Shown here: positions 25,549-34,589 of the stretch, piece after piece
Layout of the letters: the number at the start of each line of letters is the position of its first letter
Numbering within the stretch: position 1 is the first letter of the stretch
From: an uncultured Oscillospiraceae bacterium
GTDB taxonomy: Bacteria; Bacillota; Clostridia; Oscillospirales; Oscillospiraceae
Reading direction: 5' to 3'
DNA length: 64,000 nt
Assembly (NCBI GenBank): GCA_934589525.1
Contig: CAKTOB010000001.1
Span: forward strand, 124,001 to 188,000
The notes under the pieces: generated by a model
The model's database searches: none
What the model saw: only the letters and a program-made list of their open reading frames with translations
What the model was told of the DNA's origin: nothing
Position numbers and translations under genes: made by a program

Positions 25549-26222
25549 CGATTTTCCGAAATTCAATTCAAAAGTCCCCGCCCCACCCAGAGGCAGACAC
25601 CGTTTCGAATACAACCCGTGCGGGTGAACGGTACCACGCCATGTAGCGGCGATGATTCATCGCCATGCAACGGAAGGAATACAACCCGTGCGGGTGAATG
25701 GTACCACTTATCGACATGTCATCCCGACCGAGTGAAACGAGCGGAGGGATCTTCCCAAGTAGCAAGAATAACCAGCACAAGGTAAAACTTGCAACTTGGG
25801 AAGATTCCTCGACTCGCTGCGCTCCCTCGGAATGACAGATCGGTAGGTTGTTTTGTTTGTCTACACAGGTTCTATTCGTTACGTTGCATGTGGCGATGAA
25901 TCATCGCCGCTACATTGGGTGTACCGTGTATTGGGTGATACCGTTCAACCACACAGGTTGTATTCGGAACGTGGCGGGCGGCTAATAGCCGATAAATGAA
26001 TGTGTGATTGCCACTGGCAATCAATGGTTTTTGATTCGCTGCGCGGAGCACCACCCCTACTCGCGTAATACCATTCAACCACACGGGTTATATACGAAAC
26101 GCCCCCGGAACGGCACATAGGCCGTTCCCTACGGTTTCGCTGATTGGTGTATTTTTCCACACAACATATTCAAAAGTAGAGACGTTCGTCACCAATAATT
26201 GTCAATTGTCAATTGTCCATTG
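25549..26222. repeat. Gene-free stretch of modular repeats
   Basis: No gene is seen. Content: two short hairpins around GGCGATGATTCATCGCC (about 25650 and 25890), a family C inverted repeat at about 25714-25843, and family A-like modules near 25972-25990. An insertion-like piece at 25990-26045 has no partner in the window. A family D module lies at 26105-26142, and a family E array at about 26196-26236 runs into the stop codon of the next gene. Confidence 0.75.
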
Positions 26223-27077
26223 TCAATTGTCAATTCCCCCGCCGTTCTCCTCCGCCGGGGCGAATGCGGGGCCCAAATCCTCCAGCATTTTTTCGTAGGC
26301 CTCCTGGGAGATGTCCACGGCGGTGCGGCCGGGGAAGGTTTCGGGCTGCAAAACGTCCACCACATGGAGGGGGACATCGGTCTTTTTCAGGCGCTTGATG
26401 TTGTGGAAAATATCCTGGGTGTTTTGCAGGGTGCACAGCACGATGGGCACCTGGGTCTTGGTGGCGATTTTGAAGACACCGGAGCGGAAATGGTGGAGCT
26501 TCTGGTCCCGGCTGGTGTAGCCCTCGGGGAAGACCGCCACGCTGACCTGGTCGTCCCTCACCATCTGGATGCACTTGAGAATGGTTTTCAGGGCCTCCCG
26601 GTCATTTTCCCGGTTGATCATTTGGCAGCGGATGCTGTGCATGAGCTTGCCGATGATGAACATGTCCGCATTCTCCCGCTTGGAGATAAAGGCCAGCTGG
26701 GCCTTGGGGAAGCACCCCATCAGCACCACCGGGTCCAGAATGCTCAGATGGTTGCACACCAGCAAAAACCGGCCGTCCTTGGGAAGCTTTTCCCTGCCCT
26801 GAAGGTCAATATCCATCCGCAGCAGGGTAAAAATTGCCGGAATGTAGGTTTTCAGAACCCAGCGGAAGAATTTGCTGTCGGTTTCCCGGGGCTTGGAGAG
26901 GTCCACCGTGGAGGTGGTGATCCACAAAAAGAGAAAGGCCACCCCAAACAGCGCCACCCAGTAGCCGACAAAGCACCCAAGGGTGCCCAGCACCACGGCG
27001 GCCCCGGAGAATTCCCCCAGGATACAGGTCAGCACCGCAAACACGGCGGCGAGAACGGTCATAGAGCCCAAAAGCAT
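26223..27077 (-). CDS. PlsC-family 1-acyl-glycerol-3-phosphate acyltransferase
   Basis: A 284-residue membrane acyltransferase. Two hydrophobic helices at residues 5-55 are followed by the catalytic NHLSILDP (His110, Asp115) and the substrate motif FPEGYTS (about 183). Family function is acylation of lysophosphatidate to phosphatidate in phospholipid synthesis. ATG at 27077 follows GGAGG. The last codons (GGA ATT GAC AAT TGA) are identical to the ATTGTCA repeat read on this strand, so the repeat supplies the stop. It is divergent from an acyl-CoA ligase gene. Confidence 0.85.
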   Translation of the reverse strand: MLLGSMTVLAAVFAVLTCILGEFSGAAVVLGTLGCFVGYWVALFGVAFLFLWITTSTVDLSKPRETDSKFFRWVLKTYIPAIFTLLRMDIDLQGREKLPKDGRFLLVCNHLSILDPVVLMGCFPKAQLAFISKRENADMFIIGKLMHSIRCQMINRENDREALKTILKCIQMVRDDQVSVAVFPEGYTSRDQKLHHFRSGVFKIATKTQVPIVLCTLQNTQDIFHNIKRLKKTDVPLHVVDVLQPETFPGRTAVDISQEAYEKMLEDLGPAFAPAEENGGGIDN

Positions 27078-27235
27078 GGTTGATTTCCTCCATCGTATGA
27101 GGGCATCCCTGTTTTCCCGGATGCCCCCCGTTCGTTTTCCCCTATTATACTGTTTTCCCCCAGGCTTTACAAGGGCAAAACCGCCGACGCTTCTCCTATT
27201 TTTTTACAACGAGGGTAGAAATCCCCCGGTCGAAC

Positions 27236-27244
27236 TGCTATAAT
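27236..27244 (+). promoter_or_regulatory. Extended -10 promoter of the acyl-CoA ligase operon
   Basis: TGCTATAAT, an extended -10 element (TGnTATAAT), lies 38 bases before ATG 27282; no good -35 box is seen at the right distance. Confidence 0.55.
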
Positions 27245-27281
27245 GACGGCGTATACCCTATTTTGAAAGGACCGTGACCCT

Positions 27282-29006
27282 ATGGGATTATCCGCCTGCG
27301 CGCCTTGGCTCAAGTATTACGGAAGCACCCCCGCTTCTTTGGAATACCCCCGCAAGACCATGTATGAAATGGTGGCTGACGCCGCCAGAAGAAAACCCGA
27401 CCACACCGCCTATATTTTTATGGGCAAGAAGACCTCCTACCCCCAGTTCCTCAAACGCATCGACGCTGCCGCCCGGGGGCTCTACAACCTGGGCATCCGG
27501 GAGGGGGACAAGGTATCCATCTGTATGGCCAACACCCCCCAGGCCCTGGACTGCTTTTACGCCCTGAACCGGCTGGGTGCCATCCCCAATATGATCCACC
27601 CCCTGTCCGCCGCCCAGGAGATCGCCTTTTACCTGAATTTCTCCAAAAGCAAAGCCATTCTGACCCTGGACCAGTTTTATGACAAGGTGGCCTCCATCCT
27701 GCCCCAGCTGGAAAACCCCACCACCATTCTGGTGGCCAAGGTGGCCGAGGAGCTGCCCGGGGCGCTGAGTGTGCTGTATCCCATGACCAAAACCGCCCGG
27801 GCGGTGAAAAAGCTGCCCAAAAAGGGCTATACTTTGTGGTATGACATGGTCAGGGCCGGAAAGAACACGGTGCTGCCGGAGCTGCCGGAATACAGGGAAG
27901 GCTGCGCCGCCATTCTCTATTCCGGCGGCACCACCGGCACCACCAAGGGCATCATGCTCTCCAACATGAATTTTAACGCCCTGGCCCTGCAAACCATTGC
28001 CGCCTCCGGCTTTTCCATGGAGGAGATCTCCAATATGAAGATGCTCTCCGTCATGCCGGTATTCCACGGCTTTGGTCTCGGCATCGGCATCCACACCCCC
28101 CTGATCGCCGGGGGCACCTGCATTCTGATCCCCCAGTTCAATGTGAAGGTCTATGCCGAGACCCTGATCCGGCAGAAGCCCAATCTGATTCCCGGGGTGC
28201 CCACCTTGTTCGAGGCCCTGCTCCGGGCGGAGAAGCTGGAGGGGGTGGACCTGAGCTTCCTGCGGGGCATTTTCTCCGGCGGGGACAGCCTGTCCCCGGA
28301 GCTCAAGCGGAAGGTGGACGCCTTCCTCAAAGACCACGGCTGCTCGGAGCAGATCCGGGAGGGCTACGGGGCCACGGAGTGCGTCACCGCCTCCTGCCTG
28401 ACCCCCAAGGACTATGCCCGCCACGGCTCCATCGGTGTGCCCTTCCCGGATACCTTCTATAAAATCGTCAAGCCCGGCACCACCGACGAGGTGGAGCCCA
28501 ATATTGAAGGCGAGATCTGCGTCTCCGGCCCCACCGTCATGCTGGGCTATATGGATAACCCGGAGGAGACCCACCAGGCCCTGCGCCGCCACTACGATGG
28601 CCGCATCTGGCTCCACACCGGAGACCTGGGCCACATGGACCAGGACGGCTTTGTCTACTTCCGCCAGCGCATGAAGCGGATGATCATCACCTCCGGCTTC
28701 AACGTCTACCCCTCCCAGCTGGAAAACATCATCGACGGCTATGACAAGGTGCTCCTGAGCTGCGTCATCGGCGTGAAGGACCCCTACCGGGTCCAGCGGG
28801 TGAAGGCCTATGTGGTGCCCATGCCCGGAGTGGAGCCTACGGAGGAGCTCAAAAAAGAGCTGCTGGATTACTGCGCCGGACGCATTGCCAAATACGCCCT
28901 GCCCCGGGAAATCGAGTTCCGAAAAGAGCTTCCCAAGACCCTGGTGGGCAAGGTGGCCTATCGGGTCCTGGAGGAAGAGGCCAACGCCAAGGCAGGGCAG
29001 GCATGA
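27282..29006 (+). CDS. Long-chain fatty-acid-CoA ligase-like AMP-binding enzyme
   Basis: A 574-residue adenylate-forming enzyme. The AMP-binding signature YSGGTTGTTKG starts near residue 213, followed by EGYGATECV, a TGDLGHMDQDG hinge aspartate, and a C-terminal lysine in LPKTLVGKVAYR. These features fit acyl-CoA or medium/long-chain fatty acid ligases; the exact acid is unknown. It is first in a run of four overlapping or closely spaced genes ending with CCA-adding enzyme. The next start overlaps by 4 bases. Confidence 0.88.
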   Translation: MGLSACAPWLKYYGSTPASLEYPRKTMYEMVADAARRKPDHTAYIFMGKKTSYPQFLKRIDAAARGLYNLGIREGDKVSICMANTPQALDCFYALNRLGAIPNMIHPLSAAQEIAFYLNFSKSKAILTLDQFYDKVASILPQLENPTTILVAKVAEELPGALSVLYPMTKTARAVKKLPKKGYTLWYDMVRAGKNTVLPELPEYREGCAAILYSGGTTGTTKGIMLSNMNFNALALQTIAASGFSMEEISNMKMLSVMPVFHGFGLGIGIHTPLIAGGTCILIPQFNVKVYAETLIRQKPNLIPGVPTLFEALLRAEKLEGVDLSFLRGIFSGGDSLSPELKRKVDAFLKDHGCSEQIREGYGATECVTASCLTPKDYARHGSIGVPFPDTFYKIVKPGTTDEVEPNIEGEICVSGPTVMLGYMDNPEETHQALRRHYDGRIWLHTGDLGHMDQDGFVYFRQRMKRMIITSGFNVYPSQLENIIDGYDKVLLSCVIGVKDPYRVQRVKAYVVPMPGVEPTEELKKELLDYCAGRIAKYALPREIEFRKELPKTLVGKVAYRVLEEEANAKAGQA

Positions 29007-29695
29007 AACGGATCTGGGAGTTGGATGCCCTTCGGGGCCTGGCCCTCATCGGCATGATGGGCATTCACCTTGTTTACGATTTGGTGGAGCTCTACCGGGT
29101 CTGGTCCTGGAACCCCCAGTGGTATCAGGTGTTTAAAAACAACTATGGGGCCATTTTTCTGGTGATCTCCGGCGTCAGCGTGACCCTGGGCCGCCACCCG
29201 GTGAGGCGGGGGCTCCAGGTGTTTTGCTGCGGCGGACTGTGTACCCTGGTGACCTACGGCATGTACCGGCTGGGCTTTGCGGGGAAGGACATTATTATTT
29301 ACATTGGGGTGCTCCAATGCCTGGGCCTGTGCATGATGCTCTGGCCGGTGTTCCGGAAGCTGCCCGGGCCTCCCCTGGTGCTGCTGGCCGGGGCCATGGT
29401 GATTCTGGGCCTGTGGCTGCGGACGGCAAGCTTTTCCTTCCCCTGGCTCACGGTGCTGGGCTTTGCCCCCTATGGCTTTGCCTCCTCAGATTATTTCCCC
29501 CTGTTTCCCAACCTGGGGTATTTTCTCCTGGGGGCCGTGGCAGGACGGGCCCTTTATGAAAAAAAGCGCAGCCTTTACCCCATGGACCCGGCCCCGGTGC
29601 CGGGGCTCCGGTGGCTGGGGCGGAACAGTCTTCTTTGCTATCTGCTGCACCAGCCCATTCTGGCGGCGGCGGTATGGGCCGTGACCCTACTGTAA
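29003..29695 (+). CDS. Membrane protein of the DUF1624 / heparan acetyltransferase-like family
   Basis: A 230-residue protein with about seven hydrophobic helices. It opens with the characteristic IWELDALRGLALIGMMGIH, the family start seen in DUF1624 and YeiB-like acyltransferases, and carries RHPVRRG and a C-terminal GRNSLLCYLLHQP. Such proteins are thought to move acetyl groups across membranes onto sugars. The 4-base overlap with the ligase gene suggests a shared function in modifying an envelope component. Confidence 0.75.
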   Translation: MKRIWELDALRGLALIGMMGIHLVYDLVELYRVWSWNPQWYQVFKNNYGAIFLVISGVSVTLGRHPVRRGLQVFCCGGLCTLVTYGMYRLGFAGKDIIIYIGVLQCLGLCMMLWPVFRKLPGPPLVLLAGAMVILGLWLRTASFSFPWLTVLGFAPYGFASSDYFPLFPNLGYFLLGAVAGRALYEKKRSLYPMDPAPVPGLRWLGRNSLLCYLLHQPILAAAVWAVTLL

Positions 29696-29710
29696 ATTCG
29701 GGAGGTTCGT

Positions 29711-30388
29711 ATGAAAAAAGAACGGTTTCACATTGTGATTTTCTGTCTGGGCATTCTTTCCGGGTGTCTGCGGTGGTATCTCTATGCCCAGGGGCTTGAT
29801 GACCGGGGGCTGATCCCCCAAGGCAGCCTGTTGGATTTGGCCCTGTGGCTTCTGACGGCGGCGGCCCTGGTGCTGTGCTTTCTTTCCAAAGTACCTGAAC
29901 AGCAAGCGGCAAAATGGATGACCGCCCTGGGCATGTATTTTCTGGCCTTCGGCCTGCTCTTCAGCACCCGGGAGCTGCACCAGGGCTACCCTGGGCTTCT
30001 GGCGGTGATCCGCTTCCTGTCCTTCCTGTCAGCGGCGCTTCTGGCGGTGGGGGGCACCCTGGTGTTTCAGGGGAAGACCCTTTCCTGGCTGTGGCTGCCG
30101 GTGTGCCTGACCTTTATTGTAAGACTGGTGGGGGCCTACCAGACCTGGAGCCGGGACCCCCAGATGCAGGATTTCCTGCTGCCGCTGCTGGCAGGGCTCT
30201 GCCTGGCAGCCGCCGCCTATCGCCGGGGGGCGGAGGCTCTGGGCCTGCCCAAATCCCCCTGGACTTACCGCTTTGCCATGGCCGCCATGTATCTGTGCCT
30301 GGCCGCCGCCGGAGGGCCTGACAGCTATTATATCCCCTGCGGTGTCTCCTCCCTGCTGCTGTCCTACCGGCAGGAGGCATCATGCTGA
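29711..30388 (+). CDS. Integral membrane protein of unknown function
   Basis: A 225-residue protein with about seven hydrophobic helices and no recognised motif. It starts MKKERFHIVIFCLGILSG and has short polar loops. ATG at 29711 follows GGGAGGTTCGT. It sits between the DUF1624 gene (15 bases away) and cca (7-base overlap), so it is translated as part of this operon. No function is assigned. Confidence 0.75.
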   Translation: MKKERFHIVIFCLGILSGCLRWYLYAQGLDDRGLIPQGSLLDLALWLLTAAALVLCFLSKVPEQQAAKWMTALGMYFLAFGLLFSTRELHQGYPGLLAVIRFLSFLSAALLAVGGTLVFQGKTLSWLWLPVCLTFIVRLVGAYQTWSRDPQMQDFLLPLLAGLCLAAAAYRRGAEALGLPKSPWTYRFAMAAMYLCLAAAGGPDSYYIPCGVSSLLLSYRQEASC

Positions 30389-31704
30389 TCCCCGCTGCCG
30401 TGGCCCGATGCCTGGAGACCCTGGAGCAGGCGGGATTTGAAGCCTACTGCGTGGGCGGCTGCGTCCGGGACCGGCTTCTGGGACAGGAGCCCCACGACTT
30501 TGACCTCTGCGCCTCCGCCACCCCGGAGGAAATGAAAACCCTTTTCCATGACCAGGATCTGGTGCTGGCGGGCGAAAAGCACGGCACCGTAGGGGTGGTG
30601 ACGGAAGAGGGGGTGGTGGAGATCACCACCTTCCGAAAGGAAGGGGCCTATGGCGACAACCGGCACCCGGACCGGGTGGAATTTGTAACGGACATCCGTC
30701 AGGATCTGGCCCGCCGGGATTTTACGGTGAACGCCATGGCCTGGTCCCCCAAGCGGGGGCTTCAAGACCCTTTTGGCGGAGAACAGGACCTGAAGAAGGG
30801 GATCCTTCGCTGCGTGGGAGACCCGGAGACCCGCTTCCGGGAGGACGCCCTGCGGATTTTGCGGGGGGTGCGGTTCTCCGTGACCTATGATCTCGCCCCG
30901 GAGCCAGAGACGGAAAGGGCCATGCTGGCATTGACGGAGCTTCTGGACCATCTGGCCCGGGAACGGGTCTATGGGGAGTTTTGCGGCTTCCTGCCCCAAA
31001 TCACCGGGGAGCAGCTGGTGAAATACGCCCCCATCATCACCCAGGTCATTCCGGAGCTGAAAGCCACCGTGGGCTTTGACCAGCACTCCCCCCACCACAG
31101 ATACGACCTCTATACCCACATCGCCCAGGTGGTGGACCGGGTCCCGGGGGACCTGCCCCTTCGTTGGGCGGCCCTACTCCACGACGTGGGAAAAATCCCC
31201 ACCTTCACCCGGGACGAAACCGGCCGGGGCCACTTCTACGGCCACGCCCAGGCCGGGGCGGAAATGGCTGATGCGATCCTTCGCCGCCTGAAAGCCCCCA
31301 CCGCCCTGCGGCAGCAGGCAGTATTGCTCATAGAACAGCACATGACCCGGCTGATGCCGGAAAAGCGGCTTCTAAAACGCTATCTGGGCCGCTGGGGCCG
31401 GGAAACCGTGGAGCAGCTGCTGTATTTGCAGCAGGCGGACATGGGCAGCAAAGGCGTTCCCGGGGAAGAAGAGCAGGAGCAATTTGAAGTTCTTTGGGCC
31501 CTGCTAAAAGAGGTGGAGCAGGAATCCACCTGCCTGACCCGCAAAGACCTGGCCCTCACCGGCCTGGACCTGCTTTCCCTGGGCTACCAAGGCCGGGAAA
31601 TCGGCGCACGGCTGGAAGAACTGCTGGAAGCGGTGCTGGACGAACGGGTGAAAAACGAAAAAGAGGCGCTGCTGGGGTATTTGAAGCGAGCGAAAACCAG
31701 CTGA
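30382..31704 (+). CDS. cca: CCA tRNA nucleotidyltransferase
   Basis: A 440-residue enzyme that adds or repairs the CCA end of tRNAs. The polymerase-beta head is seen as GGCVRDRLLG (about residue 25) and DFDLCASA; RRDFTVNAMAW and REDALRILRGVRF complete the class II core. A C-terminal HD domain is visible (HDVGKIPTF). Such HD-containing forms are common in Firmicutes. All tRNAs in this window already encode CCA, so a repair role is likely. The start follows CAGGAGG. Confidence 0.92.
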   Translation: MLIPAAVARCLETLEQAGFEAYCVGGCVRDRLLGQEPHDFDLCASATPEEMKTLFHDQDLVLAGEKHGTVGVVTEEGVVEITTFRKEGAYGDNRHPDRVEFVTDIRQDLARRDFTVNAMAWSPKRGLQDPFGGEQDLKKGILRCVGDPETRFREDALRILRGVRFSVTYDLAPEPETERAMLALTELLDHLARERVYGEFCGFLPQITGEQLVKYAPIITQVIPELKATVGFDQHSPHHRYDLYTHIAQVVDRVPGDLPLRWAALLHDVGKIPTFTRDETGRGHFYGHAQAGAEMADAILRRLKAPTALRQQAVLLIEQHMTRLMPEKRLLKRYLGRWGRETVEQLLYLQQADMGSKGVPGEEEQEQFEVLWALLKEVEQESTCLTRKDLALTGLDLLSLGYQGREIGARLEELLEAVLDERVKNEKEALLGYLKRAKTS

Positions 31705-31839
31705 CAGTTATTAAAAAATTGACAATTGACAATTTTGGTAGACCAGCGTTTCCTCTCCGGACCGGACGTTTTGGGAACACCTGGGTTGAAAAGTGGCCAT
31801 GTTTGTCCCGGCAGGGTACAGGACGGACGTTTTGCGGCG
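31705..31839. repeat. Short ATTGTCA remnant and unassigned spacer
   Basis: AAAATTGACAATTGACAATTTTGG at about 31714-31737 is a family E array lying 10 bases after the cca stop codon. The rest of the spacer shows nothing recognisable before the next promoter. Confidence 0.6.
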
Positions 31840-31868
31840 TTGATTTTCAAAAATCACGGTGCTATAAT
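31840..31868 (+). promoter_or_regulatory. Promoter of the MoxR/VWA pair
   Basis: TTGATT (31840-31845), 17-base spacer, TATAAT (31863-31868), about 54 bases before the TTG start. Confidence 0.75.
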
Positions 31869-31921
31869 GAGGCCAAAATAAGGGGGACTTTTCCTTCCCC
31901 GCTGAAAGGAAGCGCAGGGTT

Positions 31922-32836
31922 TTGTTGGATTTTTTGGAGCAGGAGCAGATCAGCCGGGACCTGCTGGAGGGCATCCGGGAGTACCGGAAGACCTATCCGA
32001 CACCGCCGGAGCTGTCAAACCGGGTGCCCAAGCCCCGGTATCATTACTACGGGAAAGATGTGTGGGAAGCATCCATTGCCGCCATCTTGTGCGGCGAAAA
32101 CCTGCTGCTGGCAGGCAGTAAGGCCACCGGTAAAAACGTTTTGGCGGAAAATCTGGCCCAGGTTTTCGGGCGGCCCAGCTGGGATGTGTCTTTCCATGTG
32201 AACATGGATGCCGCCAGTCTCATCGGCATGGACACCTTTGAAAACGGCCAGGTGACCTTCCGGCCCGGCCCCGTGTATCTGTGCGCCCGGCATGGGGGCT
32301 TTGGTATTCTGGACGAGATCAACATGGCCAAAAACGAGGCCCTGGCGGTGCTTCACGCCACACTGGACTTCCGCCGGGCCATTGATGTGCCGGGATATGA
32401 CCGGGTGGAGGTCAGCCCCGCCGCCCGGTTCATCGGCACCATGAACTATGGCTACGCCGGGACCCGGGAGCTCAACGAAGCACTGACCAGCCGGTTTGCC
32501 GTGATCCAGATGCCCGCCATTGATGAAAGCGGCCTGGACCGACTGCTGGGGGAGGAGTTCCCCACCCTAGAAAAGAAATACCGGGGGCAGTTCGTGGCGC
32601 TGTTTCTGGACCTGCAAAAGAAGTGTGAAAGTGCCGAGGTCTCCACCAAGGCTTTGGATCTGCGCGGCATGCTGGATGCCCTGAAGCTCATCCGCCGGGG
32701 CATCAGCGCCGGGACGGCCCTGGACATGGGGATCACCAATAAGGCCTTCGACAGCTATGAACAGGGCCTTGTTCGGGATGTCATCGCCGCCAGAATCCCC
32801 AGTAAGTTGGACAGGTCCCGGCTCTTTACCGACTGA
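31922..32836 (+). CDS. MoxR-type AAA+ ATPase
   Basis: A 304-residue ATPase of the AAA_5/MoxR class, with a Walker A segment GSKATGKN (residues 65-72), Walker B GFGILDEINMAK (from about 126), and a sensor GTMNYGYAG. The last Walker A residue is Asn instead of Ser or Thr, which is unusual. MoxR ATPases act as metal-insertion or assembly chaperones with a VWA partner, here the next gene. The TTG at 31922 is the likely start, about 10 bases after AAAGGAAG; the first in-frame ATG lies far inside. Confidence 0.82.
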   Translation: MLDFLEQEQISRDLLEGIREYRKTYPTPPELSNRVPKPRYHYYGKDVWEASIAAILCGENLLLAGSKATGKNVLAENLAQVFGRPSWDVSFHVNMDAASLIGMDTFENGQVTFRPGPVYLCARHGGFGILDEINMAKNEALAVLHATLDFRRAIDVPGYDRVEVSPAARFIGTMNYGYAGTRELNEALTSRFAVIQMPAIDESGLDRLLGEEFPTLEKKYRGQFVALFLDLQKKCESAEVSTKALDLRGMLDALKLIRRGISAGTALDMGITNKAFDSYEQGLVRDVIAARIPSKLDRSRLFTD

Positions 32837-32837
32837 T

Positions 32838-34589
32838 ATGGCTGCCACCGACTATAGCGCCCGGCAGAAGCGGGCCATCAATCAGGTGTGGGACGCCTGC
32901 GGGGATTACCAATTCGAACCCCAATTTTTAGCCCTGAGGCCTGACGGCCAGCCGGACCTCTACATGAACTGCGTCATCGGCCTGGTCCACAAATGGCTGG
33001 GAGACCAAATGCCCGGGGAGCTCTTCGCCGCCTGGGCAGGAGATGCCCGGCAGGCCCAGTATGATGATCTGGCCTGGCTGGCCCTGGAAAACGCGGTCTA
33101 TGAAAAGGAGCTGCCCCAGCGCCCTGCCCTGGAGGGGCTGCGGGCAGCCCACGCCGCCGCATTTTTTGATTCGGAATATCAGCTCTCCCGGCAGGAGTGG
33201 ATGGAAAAGAACCAGCTGGTCTACGCCATCCAGTCTGCCCGGTGGAAGGCCGTGCTGGGGCAGCGGCTCCCGGTGCTGGCCCCCTGGGAAAAGGGGCTGT
33301 CCCAGGCCCTGACCTGCCCCGGCACCATGAGCGGCGAGGCCCTGGCGGCAGCCATCCGTGGAGCTTTTCACAAATACCTCCGCTTTGACGGCACCGCCCG
33401 CAAAAAAGCGTCCTTCTCTCTCCACTTTGGAGAGCGTTGGGTGCCTCTGCTGACCAAGCTGTTCCCCACGGAAATGGTCCGCACCGACGATCTGGCCATC
33501 GGCAGGTCCGCGGCCTCCGGTGAAAAGGGCCTGGTCCGCCCCCTGGAAGCTCTGCGGGCCCAACTGCGCTCCAACGAAGGGCAAGCAGGAGACCGGGAAT
33601 ATGTGGAAAGCTGCTTTGGCCGCAGTCTCTATTCCCCCCGACAGCTGGCGCTGATGGAGCAGCGCTGCTGCACCGGCAACCACCTGGGCTGCCACCTCTG
33701 GTTCACCAAAGGCGACCCGGTGCCGGGCAAGCCCATAGGGGCCGATGCCCAGCGGCTCGCCCACCAGGCGGCGGAGCAGGCCAAGCAAAACCGCAAGGCC
33801 TTCCTCCGGAACAGTGAGCTCTATCAAAGCGCCCTGCTGCGCCTGACGGAGCACATCCGCAACTGTATGCTGACCCAGCAGCAGCCGGACACCGTCCCCG
33901 CTCGCCAGGGCCATGTGGACAGCCGCCGGGTCTGGCGGATGCCGGTGCTGCTGGACGGCAAGGTGTTTTTGCGCAGCGAAGAGGAAAGCACCCCCGGCTT
34001 CACGGTGGACCTGCTGCTGGACGGCTCCGCCTCCAGGCTCCACTGTCAGGAAACCATTGCCGCCCAGGGCTACATCCTGGCCAAGGCCCTGACAAACTGC
34101 AATATCCCCGTGCGGGTCAGCAGCTTTTGCAGCCTCCGGGGGTATACGGTGCTGCGGATTTTGAAGGACTACAGTGAGAAAAACGGGGAACAGAAGATTT
34201 TCCACTACTTTGCCGCCGGTTGGAATCGAGACGGTCTGGCCCTGCGGATGGCGGGAGAATTGCTGCGCTTCGCCCCCCGGGACAAACACCTTTTGATCCT
34301 TTTGACCGATGCCAGCCCGGACGACAGCCACAAGGTGCCGCCCACCGGAAAGATTCCCCTGAGCCGGGACTATGACGGGGACCTTGGCGTTCAGGACACG
34401 GCGGAAGAAGTCCGCGCCCTCCGCCGCCTGGGCATCCGCGTGGCCGCCGTCTTCATGGGCCAGCCAGCCAACCTCCCCAACGCCCAAAAAATCTACGACC
34501 GAGACCTGGCCCCCATCCGCAAAATGGACCAACTCTCCGCCGCCGCAGGCAAACTCATCCAGCAGGAGATCATGGAGCTGTCCGGTTGA
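32838..34589 (+). CDS. VWA-domain (CoxE/CobT-like) partner of the MoxR ATPase
   Basis: A 583-residue protein. The N-terminal 350 residues are helical and unassigned. The C-terminal part is a von Willebrand A domain with a complete MIDAS motif DGSAS (Asp395), a following SSFCSLRGYT segment and LLILLTDASPDD. It starts one base after the ATPase stop, and ATG 32838 is the first in-frame start after that stop. MoxR/VWA pairs such as CoxD/CoxE, NorQ/NorD and CobS/CobT mature metal enzymes. The molybdenum hydroxylase 5 kb downstream is a possible client, by inference only. Confidence 0.8.
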   Translation: MAATDYSARQKRAINQVWDACGDYQFEPQFLALRPDGQPDLYMNCVIGLVHKWLGDQMPGELFAAWAGDARQAQYDDLAWLALENAVYEKELPQRPALEGLRAAHAAAFFDSEYQLSRQEWMEKNQLVYAIQSARWKAVLGQRLPVLAPWEKGLSQALTCPGTMSGEALAAAIRGAFHKYLRFDGTARKKASFSLHFGERWVPLLTKLFPTEMVRTDDLAIGRSAASGEKGLVRPLEALRAQLRSNEGQAGDREYVESCFGRSLYSPRQLALMEQRCCTGNHLGCHLWFTKGDPVPGKPIGADAQRLAHQAAEQAKQNRKAFLRNSELYQSALLRLTEHIRNCMLTQQQPDTVPARQGHVDSRRVWRMPVLLDGKVFLRSEEESTPGFTVDLLLDGSASRLHCQETIAAQGYILAKALTNCNIPVRVSSFCSLRGYTVLRILKDYSEKNGEQKIFHYFAAGWNRDGLALRMAGELLRFAPRDKHLLILLTDASPDDSHKVPPTGKIPLSRDYDGDLGVQDTAEEVRALRRLGIRVAAVFMGQPANLPNAQKIYDRDLAPIRKMDQLSAAAGKLIQQEIMELSG

